From Odontesthes bonariensis (lineage: Eukaryota > Chordata > Actinopteri > Atheriniformes > Atherinopsidae), in assembly GCF_027942865.1 (NCBI RefSeq), contig NC_134520.1:84501-148500 (forward strand): a stretch of DNA of 64,000 nt, written 5' to 3'. The notes under the pieces are model-generated. The model was not told the DNA's origin and did no database searches. It saw nothing but the letters and a program-made list of their open reading frames with translations. A program made the translations under genes and the position numbers. This document shows positions 1-9,847 of this stretch, piece by piece (positions within the stretch are counted from its first letter, which is position 1; each line of letters opens with the position of its first letter).

Positions 1-793
1 TGTATAATTATTTTGCGGCATAAATGCAAGCACGAGCTAGGACAGGGGGGGGCCACATGAGAAACCAAAATTATGTCAGAGGGCCACGATAAATTTAGGT
101 GGTAATTTCATTGACCAAGCATAACCATCAGTGGCGGCTGGCAAATAAAAATATGTCCGGATTACAAAAAAGGGAAAAAAGAAAATTATTTTGACACACA
201 TCCTACATTGGCCCTGAGCAACAAATGGCCCACACACTTAACAACTCTTTTTGAAACTCTTGTTGAAACTCAAACACATTTGTTGGAAAGCTGGCACATT
301 GTTCTTAATGACTATCATTTCAATGCAGCTCTTTGTGAGAAATCTTACAGCAAAGTGTTCTGGAATAAGCACAGGAACTGACCTGTGGTGGGGAGTCTAA
401 TATAAAGCTGGGTACCACTGTCACACTTAATTCAATCAATCATTATCCCCCCGAAGGAGGTTATGTGATTGTCTGAGTTTGTTGTGTGTTCATTTGTTTG
501 CTGCTGTGAGCACAGTCCGCCACTAGGGGGAGCCAAATCATTAATTATTTACTACTCTTGTTGAAGAGGGATGGTTGTTCTTCCCTACCTTTTTCACCTT
601 TTATTATTATTAGAATCATTAAGGTTTTTTAATATTCTTTATATTCATATCAATACATCTTTAATATTAGTATTATATTTATTCATAGGCTATGTGGAAT
701 TGTGGTGTAGGCTATATATAAAGAAGAAAGCAAAAACAGTCATTGAATCAGTGCAATTTATTTATTATTTATTTACCACTTAATTTCAACTCT

Positions 794-1131
794 TCAGTGA
801 GAATAATCCAGTCTGCTCTGGGCCTGAACAAGAGCATTGAAATCTGGCTGAATGTCTGAGGTTGCTATGCGAAGGACAGCAGACAGGTGCTCATCAGTGA
901 TGGAGGATCTGTGTTTGGATTTGTTGAACTTCATCACTAAGAATGTCTGTTCACAGACGTAGGTGGATCCAAACAGGACTAGAATCCTCTGAGCATGCCT
1001 CCTCAGGTGTGGAAAGCTCTCCTCTTTGAGAGAGGAGTAAAAGTCCAGCAGGGAGACTGACCTAGTAGAGTAGAGTAGAGTACTTTTATTAATTCTGAAA
1101 GAAATTAAGGTGTCTGTCATCTTACATAAAT

Positions 1132-1164
<33 letters not shown>

Positions 1165-2681
1165 AGCAGCAGTTATTGAATAATACCTGAAGTGGTCTGA
1201 AAGGAGTGAATCAGACTGCAGGTCGATTAGTTCCATCTGAACATCACTTGGTGCTTTTTCCACTCTGCAGTTGAAGGGAGAGGAGACCAATAGCATCTCA
1301 CTCTCAAGATTTTTGAAATCTTGAAATCGCCTCGAAAACTCACAATGCAGTGCATCCAACATCTCTGAGTATTTCTGGAGGTGATCGGCCGACTTTGTCG
1401 CTGCTTTCAGTGTTGGCAAGTGAGTCAAAACCTTCTCCTTCACCTGGCTTGAGAGAAGCTCTAACTTTCTCATGAAAGCCTTCACCGCGCTGTACATCTC
1501 ATGCACAAACAGACCCTTGCACTGCAGTTTGGCATTTAGTTCGTTCATCAAAGAAGTCACGTCTACTGCGAATCCGAGGTCTGCCACCCACTCGTCATCT
1601 GAAAAGTCGGGAATGTCATGTCCTTTCTTGGCACAGAAATCCTGAATCTGCACTCTCAGATCCCAGACATTTTTCAGGACTTTGCCGAGGCTGAGCCACC
1701 TGACAGCGCAGTGGTAGCCTACGTCACCATGCCCGCTCTCGCTGTCCTCCAGAAGAGCCACAAATTGCCTGTGGTTTAGTGCTCTCGCTCTGATGAAGTT
1801 AACTACTTTCGTTACAACATCCACGACATGGTTCATTTTCAACACCGTCTTACACAGCACCTCTTGGTGGATTATACAGTGCAAAAATGTCAACTTCTGC
1901 TCGGGGTTAATTTCGGTTACTTTATCCTGCATTCTTTTCAACAATCCCACATTTTTTCCCGTCAGATTTGGACAACCGTCTGTTGTTACGCCAGCCAATT
2001 TGTCCCACTCAAGTTTTAATTTGTCCAAGCATGCATTTACCTCGGTCATCAAGTCCTTGCCGGTGGTTGTGCCTTTCATTGACTGCATCGATGCCAGCTC
2101 CTCTGTGATTTGGAAGTCATTCGTTATGCCTCGCAAGAAGATGAGTAGCTGGGCGGTGTCACGTACGTCGCAGCTCTCATCCAAAGCCAGGGAAAAACAG
2201 TCGAATTCGGCAGCTTTTTCCTTCAACTGCAGCTCCAAATTTTCTGCAATATCCTCCACCCGCCTCGTACAGTGCGCCGGGGGAGCGAGACGTTCTCATA
2301 AGCACCCTTTTTTTCAGGGCACATCAGTGCAGCAGAGTCCACTAAACATTCCTTGACGAACTCTCTGTCAGAGAACGGTTTGCTTCTCCGGGTGATTTTA
2401 TGAGCAATTACAAAACTTGTTTTGACGGTAGCGTCTCTGTTGGCATTGGCTAGCAATCCATCAGCTTCTCGTGCACGCTCTTCATCTGACAGATTCTTGT
2501 ATTTCTCCTCATGCTTGGTCACGAAGTGGCGATTCAGATAATAATCTTTCAGCACAGCAACTTGAGTCCCACAAACTAAGCACACAGCTTTACCTTGGAT
2601 GTCAGTAAATAAATACTTGGCAGTCCATATTTTGTTGAAAACACGACCTTCGATATCAACTTTCCTCTTTTTAGCTGACAT
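794..2681 (-). pseudogene. hAT transposase (GTF2IRD2/ZBED-like family), interrupted
   Basis: Read on the minus strand from ATG 2681 to TGA 794. The N-terminal part (2681 to about 2270) has a single zinc-finger-like C-x2-C...H-x4-H segment (CLVC...HFVTKH). The middle part is the RNase H-like core shared with GTF2IRD2-type proteins (LALDESCD, VTTDGCPNLTGKN, AVRWLSLGKVL). The last part is the hAT C-terminal dimerisation region (VLFGSTYVCEQTF...HLSAVLRI). Two things break the frame. One base is missing near 2268 relative to the frame of the following segment (ACTGTACGAGG where the family frame needs one more base). A 125-bp GT...AG segment (1062-1186) separates core from dimerisation domain; removing it exactly restores the frame. 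The single-base loss makes a pseudogene likely unless it is a sequencing error. Such transposases normally act in the nucleus, binding the element ends and excising them. Confidence 0.85.
1062..1186 (-). other. intron-like insert in the hAT transposase
   Basis: On the minus strand the segment begins GTATTA and ends in a pyrimidine-rich TCTAC repeat followed by TAG. The flanks are CACTTCAG at the donor side and GTCAGTCTCC at the acceptor side, so each junction also reads AGGT. The length is 125 bp, not a multiple of three; splicing it out joins the two transposase frames precisely. The interior is mostly a (CA)n microsatellite and a TAGAG repeat. It could be an intron, a small insertion with a 4-bp AGGT target duplication, or both. 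See findings. Confidence 0.65.
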
Positions 2682-2938
2682 GACGGCGATGTGCTGGGAA
2701 TGACTATCCTCACTTGTTGCAGACGTTCACCCCAAAGTTCGACTATGCTAGCACGTTAGAACGTAACCACGTGCGCAACAATTTCAAAATAAAAGTCGCA
2801 CGATTATATTGCACTTGGAATACGAGGGTTTCCCCCATTTATTTTTGTAATTTATAATAGGCCTCGCGGGCCGTACAGGGATGCACCACGGGCCGGATGT
2901 GGCCCGCGGGCCGTAGAATGCCCAGGTCTGAGCTAGGA

Positions 2939-3582
2939 GGTAACACACCCCACAGCTTGTTGTATGCACATGTTTTGTTATGCATAATGTGATTCACTAT
3001 CTTCCCCGTTAAATTGTTTTAGTCGATATATAGACAAGAGTAAAATATGTAAGTGATATGCATCAGTTTTCAACCTGTTTTCTTAACAGTTTCATGTACA
3101 TTTAAGCTAAGCTAATGCCGGAGGTCTACAGCTTTAGATTGACAATATTTACAAAAGCAATTAAAAATAAGGGAAATTGAAAAACAACTAAACAACAAAA
3201 AATAAAAACAGGCAGGCCCTGTTGAAAATTTTAACTGTTTAACTTTACTCAACTTTCAGGATACCTGAAGGGCCTAAAGAGACAGACAGAGGAGGTTCCT
3301 TTGATGTGAACCTAAACAGAGGTAACTTGCAACTCTTGTAAAAATCCAATTTATTATATTGTGTGTTTAAATGAAAGTAATTAAGATCAAAACTAAGATC
3401 ATTCTGATGATGTTCATGTACTTGATCGTTTTACAAAGATGAGAATTTCATTTTGGGAAGTGTTCAACCATTAAAATGTTTCAGGGGAAAAATGTAAACA
3501 CAGAACTTCCAAACTTAAGCTCTACACTTTACCATTAGTTGTGGAGACACTGGTAGAGTTTTCTTTATTACTTTTATGTAGT
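2939..3582. other. no confident gene; possible 5' exon
   Basis: AT-rich sequence between the hAT element and the SAM-HECT gene. A short segment at about 3259-3313 is preceded by a TTTCAG acceptor and followed by a GTAACT donor, so it may be an untranslated upstream exon of the downstream gene. It does not stay in frame with the ATG at 4311. Nothing else is recognised. Confidence 0.3.
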
Positions 3583-3635
3583 CCCGCGACCCGACCGACG
3601 GATTCAGTGGTATAGAAAATGGATGGATGGACTTT
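3583..3635 (+). repeat. GATG-tailed retroelement 3' end
   Basis: The segment reads CCCGCGACCCGA, then ATAGAAAATGGATGGATGGA. This is the 3' terminus of a very common fish retroelement ending in (GATG)n. The same family occurs in reverse orientation at 33549-33720. Confidence 0.6.
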
Positions 3636-3760
3636 TATGTAGTTTTTTTGTGTATTGCTTTGTGATTGAAGATCTGTATAGCTGCTTGGTTGTCTGTTAT
3701 CCTGTTTTTTTTTTTTTGGCTGGATCTTGAGTCTGAAATAATATTTCTATCTATCATGTA

Positions 3761-4190
3761 GGGCTGGACAATAAATCAATAATATATATCATGATAGACA
3801 CGTGATCAATATCAATAGATGGTGCGTCTGATAGAATATTCAATATATAGAATATTCTCTGAACTCTGATCCAGAACCACAGAGCATTCTGGAGGATGTA
3901 GGCAGAGGAAAGGCTTTAGCCACTCAACCTCTCAAGGCCAGCTAAGCTAGGTTGATGGCATTATTCAACTCCCTCACTCACTCACTGGTGAACTAGCAAC
4001 AAGCTGTTGAGTAACTTGCAGAGCAGCAGTTTCATGTTTCGCCACAGTGCCTCATAACTTTAAAAAATAAATAAAGGTGTGAAAGCTGTGGATAAAAGAG
4101 GAAAGATCACATCACCAGTTTGGCAGCATTTCAGATATAAAAAAACAAAACAACAACTAATCAATAATTATTGATATAAACTGATATGAA
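3761..4190. mobile_element. hAT-type MITE fragment
   Basis: The left end begins TAGGGCTGGACAATA, a typical hAT MITE terminus. AATCAATAAT and ATATCA motifs near the left end recur in inverted form near 4160-4185. The right terminus is eroded and no target duplication is visible. It lies upstream of the first coding exon of the SAM-HECT gene. Confidence 0.4.
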
Positions 4191-4310
4191 ATGCTTGCAT
4201 CGTTTTTCAGTACTATCATCCAACTCTACTATCATGTTCATAATAAATCTTTTGCAATGTTATATTTTATTAGACGTTATTCATTACTTATTGTGTGTAT
4301 CTGTCACAGG

Positions 4311-6483
4311 ATGGAAGAGATATGTGACTTCTTAAAATCACGGGATGTTTCAGAGGAAGTCATACAACGACTGGAAAAGGATAAGGTAGTTAGATTGTTG
4401 AGGAAATCAGTACCATTTAGCAGTTATCATACAACACTATTATAGAGACATGGTGAAGAAAGATAAGTTTTATCATTTGGCCTTTTTTTAACTTTTTTTT
4501 TTAACTTTTTTATTTATAGGTTGAATAACTGTTTTAACATTTTTTTTTTCTAGATTGACTCCAGTGTCCTTCTGCTCATGACAGATGAGCAGCTTAAGGA
4601 GTATCTCCCATCTTATGGTGATCGACTGGCGCTTCTTGGATATTGCAGAAGGATGGAAAATGCTGCTATTCCTGCTGGCTGGAAATCAAAACTTTTTGAC
4701 CGACTGAGAGCCAAGATTTCAAGAAACAAAGGCAACGATCAGAAGAAGGTCTCAGAAAATGTTACCATCAGAAATGCTCAAAAAAGTATGCAAAAAGTTG
4801 AGATAGGATGGCTGAATTCTCGAGATTTTTTCAAGTTAGGACAAAGAAAGGTGGTGGAACAAGAAAAATTGATGTGTCAAAGGACTGTAGAAAAAATGAG
4901 TTAATTGAAAAGGCAGTGGGTTTGTTTTTTCCGTCTCAAAGAAATTCACAAGGAAGAATCACAGATTTTGAAGTTGATATGACAGATTTTCAGGAACATT
5001 CACTTGATGAACATATTACCGTTGGAGAACTTTATGAGCAGACAAAACTACCTCTTTTGCGATTTTACCTAACAACCAAAAAAAAGGACGGTGGCAGTGA
5101 CTCAGAACCAGACAACCCCAGTGGAAATGACCAAGAAGCATTAAGTTTTTCTACTCACTCTCAGGTTCACACACCACTGACTCAATCCAAAGCACCAGAC
5201 AGTTTTGATGTCATATATGTTGGAAACAGCAGTGTCCTGACAAACAGCAGCAGTGATAATGTTCACCTAGTTTACTCTACTGTTGACATGGGTGATTTGT
5301 CCAGTGTCCAAGAGCTAGATGCAGCAATCAATGTTGACATTTTAGAAGACAGTGGCACTGTTACCTTTCTCACAGGACACATTTCTAACACAGATAGTCT
5401 CAGTCTTGATGACACCCTTCCGCTGTCTCCACTAGTCCAGTGCTTTCTTCTTCACACTTTGATTATTTGGAGGAGTCAATTGTTCAGAGAGATGGGATTA
5501 AAAAAATCCTTGTTCTTCACCGTGGCCAAATCCTGAAAGAACTAATTTCACATTTTTGTGATCCAAGTGTCACTCAGGAGGACATATGTATTCGAGTGGT
5601 GCTTCCTGATGGAAGGCGAGAAAAGGCTGTTGATGATGGTGGAGTTTTGAGGGATGTCCTCTCCGAGTTTTGGCAGGACTTTTATGAACAGTGCACAATG
5701 GGCAATAACTTTAAGGTGCCCTACTTGCATCATGATTTTGGACAGCAACAATGGGAAAGCATTGGCCGAATCATTGCCTTTGGCTGGCAAAAACAGAAGT
5801 ACCTGCCTATAAAACTTGCTCCAGTAATACTGGAGCAAGCAGCTCTTGGTTGTATAAAGAGTCCTCTTGTCGATAGCTTCCTTCGGTATGTTACAGAGTC
5901 CGAACGAATGGTGTTTGAAAATTGCCGTTCAGATTTTCAGAGTGTGGACAGAGAAGAGCTTCTGGAAATCATGGATCTCCATAACTGTCGAAGAGTACCA
6001 ACAGCTGGTAACATTGAGCTGCTACTTGAGGAGCTTGCTCACCAAAAGCTCATTCAGGAACCTGCCTTTGTTATTGAGCAGTGGAGCACCGTGCTTTCCC
6101 CGCTGAGGTCAGAGATGGAAAGTATTACAGCTGCATATGAAAATCTCCAACCAACATTAAGAAAGGTTGTACATTCAATTGTATACCCTGCAATCATGAA
6201 TGCACAGCAGAAAAACATCAGCAAATATTTAAGTTCTTATCTCAGGGAATCAGACACACAGCACCTGTCACTTTTTCTTCGGTTCTGCACAGGATCTGAT
6301 TTGTGTCTTGGGAAAACCATCAGTGTTAGCTTCACTCAACTTCAAGGTATTCAGAGACGGCCAGTTGCCCACACATGTGGTTGCTACCTTGAGTTGCCGG
6401 TTAATTATGATAACTATCCAGAGTTTCGATACGAAATAAACAAGGTCCTAGAAAGCAGTGTATGGGTGATGGATATAGTGTAA
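4311..6483 (+). pseudogene. SAM-HECT E3 ubiquitin ligase-like gene, frameshifted
   Basis: Exon 1 is 4310-4385 (ATG 4311, donor AAG|GTAGTT). Exon 2 is 4554-6483, after a TTTTTTCTAG acceptor. Residues 1 to about 60 form a SAM-like helical domain (IDSSVLLLMTDEQLKEYL). A conserved VEIGWLN...GGGTR region and a Ser/Asn-rich linker follow. The last ~340 codons are a HECT-type domain: LPDG...DDGGVLRD, AFGWQK, and the C-lobe HTCGCYLELP, in which the Cys is the expected thioester cysteine. The frame breaks twice, near 4820 and between 5413 and 5450, each compatible with one lost base. Fish homologues tend to be named 'G2/M phase-specific E3 ligase-like' only because of the HECT domain. The gene converges on the integrase gene 1.3 kb away. 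Known HECT enzymes transfer ubiquitin from E2 to substrate; substrate here is unknown. It is either a recent pseudogene or intact with assembly errors. Confidence 0.7.
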
Positions 6484-7765
6484 CAGACTTCAGCTAAAGA
6501 ACATGTGAGTTTAAGGAGTTTTTAGCATTACACTTTCAAAGTTTAGCATTATCTTAAAAACACAGTTTTTGGCTCATCTTACCTCCACAGTGTTTGTATT
6601 TTTGCAATGTATTGTTCTCTGGAGTATTTATAAGACCTGCAATGTCTTAGTTGTAGGCACTCTCCTACTGGTGTTTGTTTTTTTTCTGTTAAAGTACACC
6701 AAAGTTAAAGAAAAAGTTTAAAACATAAATTTGAGTCTGCAGTAAAATGTATTTCCTCAATATTTTGGGTTTAATTTAAAGATTTTGTATTGCTGCTATG
6801 ATTTTTTTTACTTTTAATCATTTTACTTGAGGCCACAAAAGCTGGTTTATTCCACAGTTAAAAATTGAGATATGGCCACCATGCTTGTAAACAAGCAGCT
6901 CTTGGTTGTATAAATCATTTATGAATAATTTCTGATGTTTTGTTTCTTATATTAGTCACATACTTTAAATGTTCTGTGCATGAACATGTTTCTACTCTGT
7001 AGTTCTGGAACAAATGGAACAGAATGTTTTATTTATCCTTATTCATGAAAACGTTCCTTTTGTTTACTCAGCATTTTATTTATATTGCTTATTTTAAGGT
7101 TATGCTTACTTATATATTCAATAACAGATTGATGCCATTGCAGTAGCTCAATATCAGATTTAACCAGAAAACAGCTGAGAAAGAACACTTTTTTTTCGGT
7201 TATTCTTTTTTTTTTCACACCTTGAAGCATTATTTGTCATTATTTTTAAAAATTATTAAAAAAAAATTACTCAAAGCCTTCTGTAATGGTTATGTAGAGA
7301 TTTTTATTTTTATTTTGAAATACAATAAACCGCTTTCTTAATTTAAGTGTGATTTATTTGGGGTGGGGGCTTTAAATCAGCATTGGGATGCACACATGAA
7401 AAATTAGGTTTCAACAGCAGTTTTCAATTCCTTTATTTCCTATTTAATAATCAACATAATGTTCAAACTGCAATGAAGTGAAATTGATAATAAAGGGAAA
7501 ATATCAAAATCAAAAACCATCTGACCATACTTGTGTAATGTATCAATATATTGATTATTTTATCAGCTCAGCATGCATTGATCTTATTATTTTAGCGTTT
7601 CTTCTTACTTGGTTACAGAGCTTGTGAATGGCTTTGACCCATCTTTATACTGGTGCAACAATGTGCTGAAGCAAATGCAGGTACTCCCAGGAAATGTCTA
7701 CTGAAGTCCAAATTAGTGACAAGGTAGCAAACTGTCAACGCAAAAAAATGTTTTTACATTTATCA
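6484..7765. other. intergenic, no gene seen
   Basis: AT-rich sequence between the convergent 3' ends of the HECT-like and integrase genes. It contains poly-T runs and an AATAAA at about 7324, either strand's polyadenylation being possible. No repeat or RNA gene is recognised. Confidence 0.5.
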
Positions 7766-9195
7766 CTACAGTTCCAAATCACTGGTAATCAGCTGTCTGA
7801 GTCTTATATATAGATCAATTGTTGCAAACACATCATCTGTGACATCCAGGTTATGCTCTGAAATCAGGTCCACACATATACTGAAGACATCTTCATCGCA
7901 TGGAAAGTCTTTGAAAACACAGTTTTCCAAGCAGGCTTCAACCCTGTTCAGATCGATGCTGTGTAGATAGTCTCTGGTTCCATACACCTGAGGTACTGTG
8001 TACATTATGGATGGGCGCCCATGAGGACTTCGTGAATTATGTGCTGGACGTATCCTGTGGTGGTTCCAAGCTGAAGCAACTTCATTTAGTTCTTTCTAGA
8101 AGAAAATAACAACCAAACTAGACTGATTGCCTTGAAATAAGCATTCAAAAGTAAAACAGAAATATGAATCTAGCATCACTGCTATCCATCTAAAAACAGG
8201 GAGATTTCATTCAAGCAACTATCCAAACTGCAATCTTTGCAATATTTAAGATATGCTATTAATTTAGTATCATACTCAGAAAATAAATCTTTGCACATTA
8301 TAATCACTTTATAGCAATCATAAATATTTTCAATAGGTGAGAAGGTGTAAGACAGAGCGGCTCAAATCAAGCTCACCTGTATTATGTGGAGAAAACAAAA
8401 CTGAATCAAGGCTTTGTCCAAGAAGCTGTCCGAGAAGTGTCCATCTGCTTTCAGTTTGTCAAAGAGGTCCATCCAAAACTGGATACATTCACGCAGGATC
8501 AACCACCATCTTTCAATCCGCTGATTTCCAGTGCTTGGACCAAATATTACATTACCACTTTCAGGTTGATCTTCTGTAAGATGCAAAAATCTTTGCATGT
8601 CAGCCGCATGAACATTTTCTGTCCCTAAATCCACTCTCAGTCTTTCAGGACAACCCTCGGCTTTAATCACTGCATCCATGAAGTATCCAACAATGACTTT
8701 TGGATCATTATTTGTTTTGTATGCCTCAAGCCATATCAGCCTTCTGGAAAAACCGTCAATGCAACCGTTGATCCCAATTCCAAATGGTTTGAGCTTATCA
8801 TAGCCATCCATATGCCAAACATAGTTTGGACCACGACTATAGTAAACCCGTCTCCTCAGTCGATTTCTTGACCTTAGGTCCACTCCTTCACCATCTAGTA
8901 AGTGTAAAAGGACTCGAACTGTTTCCCTGTCTGTAACAAGACCATTCATCCAACATTTTTGGTGCATCCATCGATATCCGTGACACTGTCCAGAGGTTTC
9001 AAGTTGCTGTCGAATGAAAGCTGCCACAACACTCGCATCAGTTTTGTTCTTTCGGCGCCAAAGTTTCTTCTTATTAAGAATCCTTTCAAGTGTCCTCTTG
9101 CTAAGAATAACCCCATGAGCCTCAGTCAGCAAAGCAAGAATTTCATCATTGGTGAAACCACGTCTGAAATACACCTCAATTTGTTTATAATCCAT
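7766..9195 (-). CDS. DDE integrase-core protein, IS3-like, two exons
   Basis: Exon 1 is 9195-8377, starting at ATG and ending at CAG|GTGAGC. The intron is 8376-8096 (281 bp, CTAG acceptor). Exon 2 is 8095-7766. The spliced protein is 382 aa with no stop or shift. Residues 1-50 resemble a helix-turn-helix. A 'GYRWMHQKC...TDRETVRVLL' segment looks like the second helical domain of IS3-family transposases. The rve catalytic core follows, with D in VWHMDGYDKL, D in RVDLGTEN and E in NQRIERWW, so the DDE triad is present. The C-terminal part includes NHHRIRP and YGTRDYL motifs. Fish genomes carry many such 'integrase core domain' loci. The type suggests an IS3EU- or Ginger-like DNA transposon or a domesticated relative, but I found no flanking inverted repeats. 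It is the best preserved element-type gene in the left half of the window. Confidence 0.8.
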
Positions 9196-9312
9196 TAAAA
9201 AGGGGGGAAAAAACTGGTTAGACTACTGTTTTTCACTGGTTAGACTGATCAAATGAAATACTGTGTAAATCTCATCCTCAGACAAGACAGCATGTCTACT
9301 GGAATTGTCAAT

Positions 9313-9735
9313 TTCGGAAAGTCAAAATTATGACTTTAAATCTAATAATTATGACTTTCTATCTCATAATTATGACTTTGAAAGTCGAAATTATGACTTT
9401 GAATCTCATAATTATGACTTTCTATCTCATAATTATGACTTTGAATCTCATAATTACGACTTTGAAAGTCGAAATTATGACTTTGAATCTCGTAATTATG
9501 ACTTTGAATCTCATAATTATGACTTTGAATCTCATAATTATGACTTTCTATCTCATAATTATGACTTTGAAACTCGAAATTATGACTTTGAATTTCGAAA
9601 TTATGACTTTGAATCTCATAATGATGACTTTGAATCTCGAAATTATGACTTTGAATCTCATAATTATGACTTTGAAAGTCGAAATTATGACTTTGAATCT
9701 CATAATTATGACTTTGAAAGTCGAAATTATGACTT
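9313..9735. repeat. 21-bp minisatellite (AATTATGACTTTGAATCTCAT)-type
   Basis: About twenty tandem copies of a 21-bp unit, with variants such as GAAAGTCGA and TTTCTATCT replacing the GAATCTCAT half. The unit contains the self-complementary TCATAATTATGA, so the array can fold or cross-pair. Because 21 is a multiple of 3, long open frames exist on both strands (about 9305-9832 + and 9342-9782 -), each translating as a 7-residue repeat; I treat these as non-coding. It begins about 120 bp beyond the integrase start codon. Confidence 0.85.
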
Positions 9736-9782
9736 CCGGTTGGTCTTTTATTTTTTCTTTCATGGCGGAAATGGGCTTCCAT

Positions 9783-9847
9783 ACATTAGGAATGAAATAG
9801 TCTCAGTACTTTTCCATGATGACCTAAAGTGATCCAGGAGTAGGAAG
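9783..9847 (+). repeat. LTR fragment shared with 17.07-17.13 kb
   Basis: A 65-bp stretch running from ACATTAGGAATGAAATAG to CCAGGAGTAGGAAG matches 17068-17133 with a few differences. The latter lies near the start of the first of two tandem LTRs, so this is probably a remnant of the same LTR family. Confidence 0.55.

Larger units (their letters stand above)
43..2930 (-). mobile_element. hAT (Charlie-like) DNA transposon, full length
   Basis: The element is bounded by the 8-bp direct repeat AGCTAGGA at 35-42 and 2931-2938. An 8-bp target duplication is diagnostic for hAT elements. Its ends start CAG and finish CTG, and the right end carries the GC-rich 'GGCCCGCGGGCC' subterminal palindrome seen in Charlie-like hATs. 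The two termini are otherwise only loosely complementary. It contains one minus-strand transposase gene (794-2681). The left 750 bp are non-coding and include a sequence starting CAGTGGCGGCTGG at about 131 and a 'CCCCCGAAGGAGGTTATGT' motif at about 449 that recurs in fish genomes; either may be an older nested repeat. The target duplication is unmutated, so insertion is fairly recent. Confidence 0.85.

Noticed and set aside
1793..2356. 187-codon plus-strand frame opposite the hAT transposase
   Set aside because: Antisense shadow of the transposase coding region.
5548..5838. Minus-strand frame in the HECT region
   Set aside because: Antisense shadow; the plus strand carries recognisable HECT motifs.
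9313..9735. CRISPR-like repeat array
   Set aside because: Units are directly adjacent without unique spacers, and the organism is a vertebrate.
9305..9832. 175-codon plus-strand and 146-codon minus-strand frames in the minisatellite
   Set aside because: They arise because the 21-bp repeat is a multiple of three; no splice sites, no non-repetitive domain.
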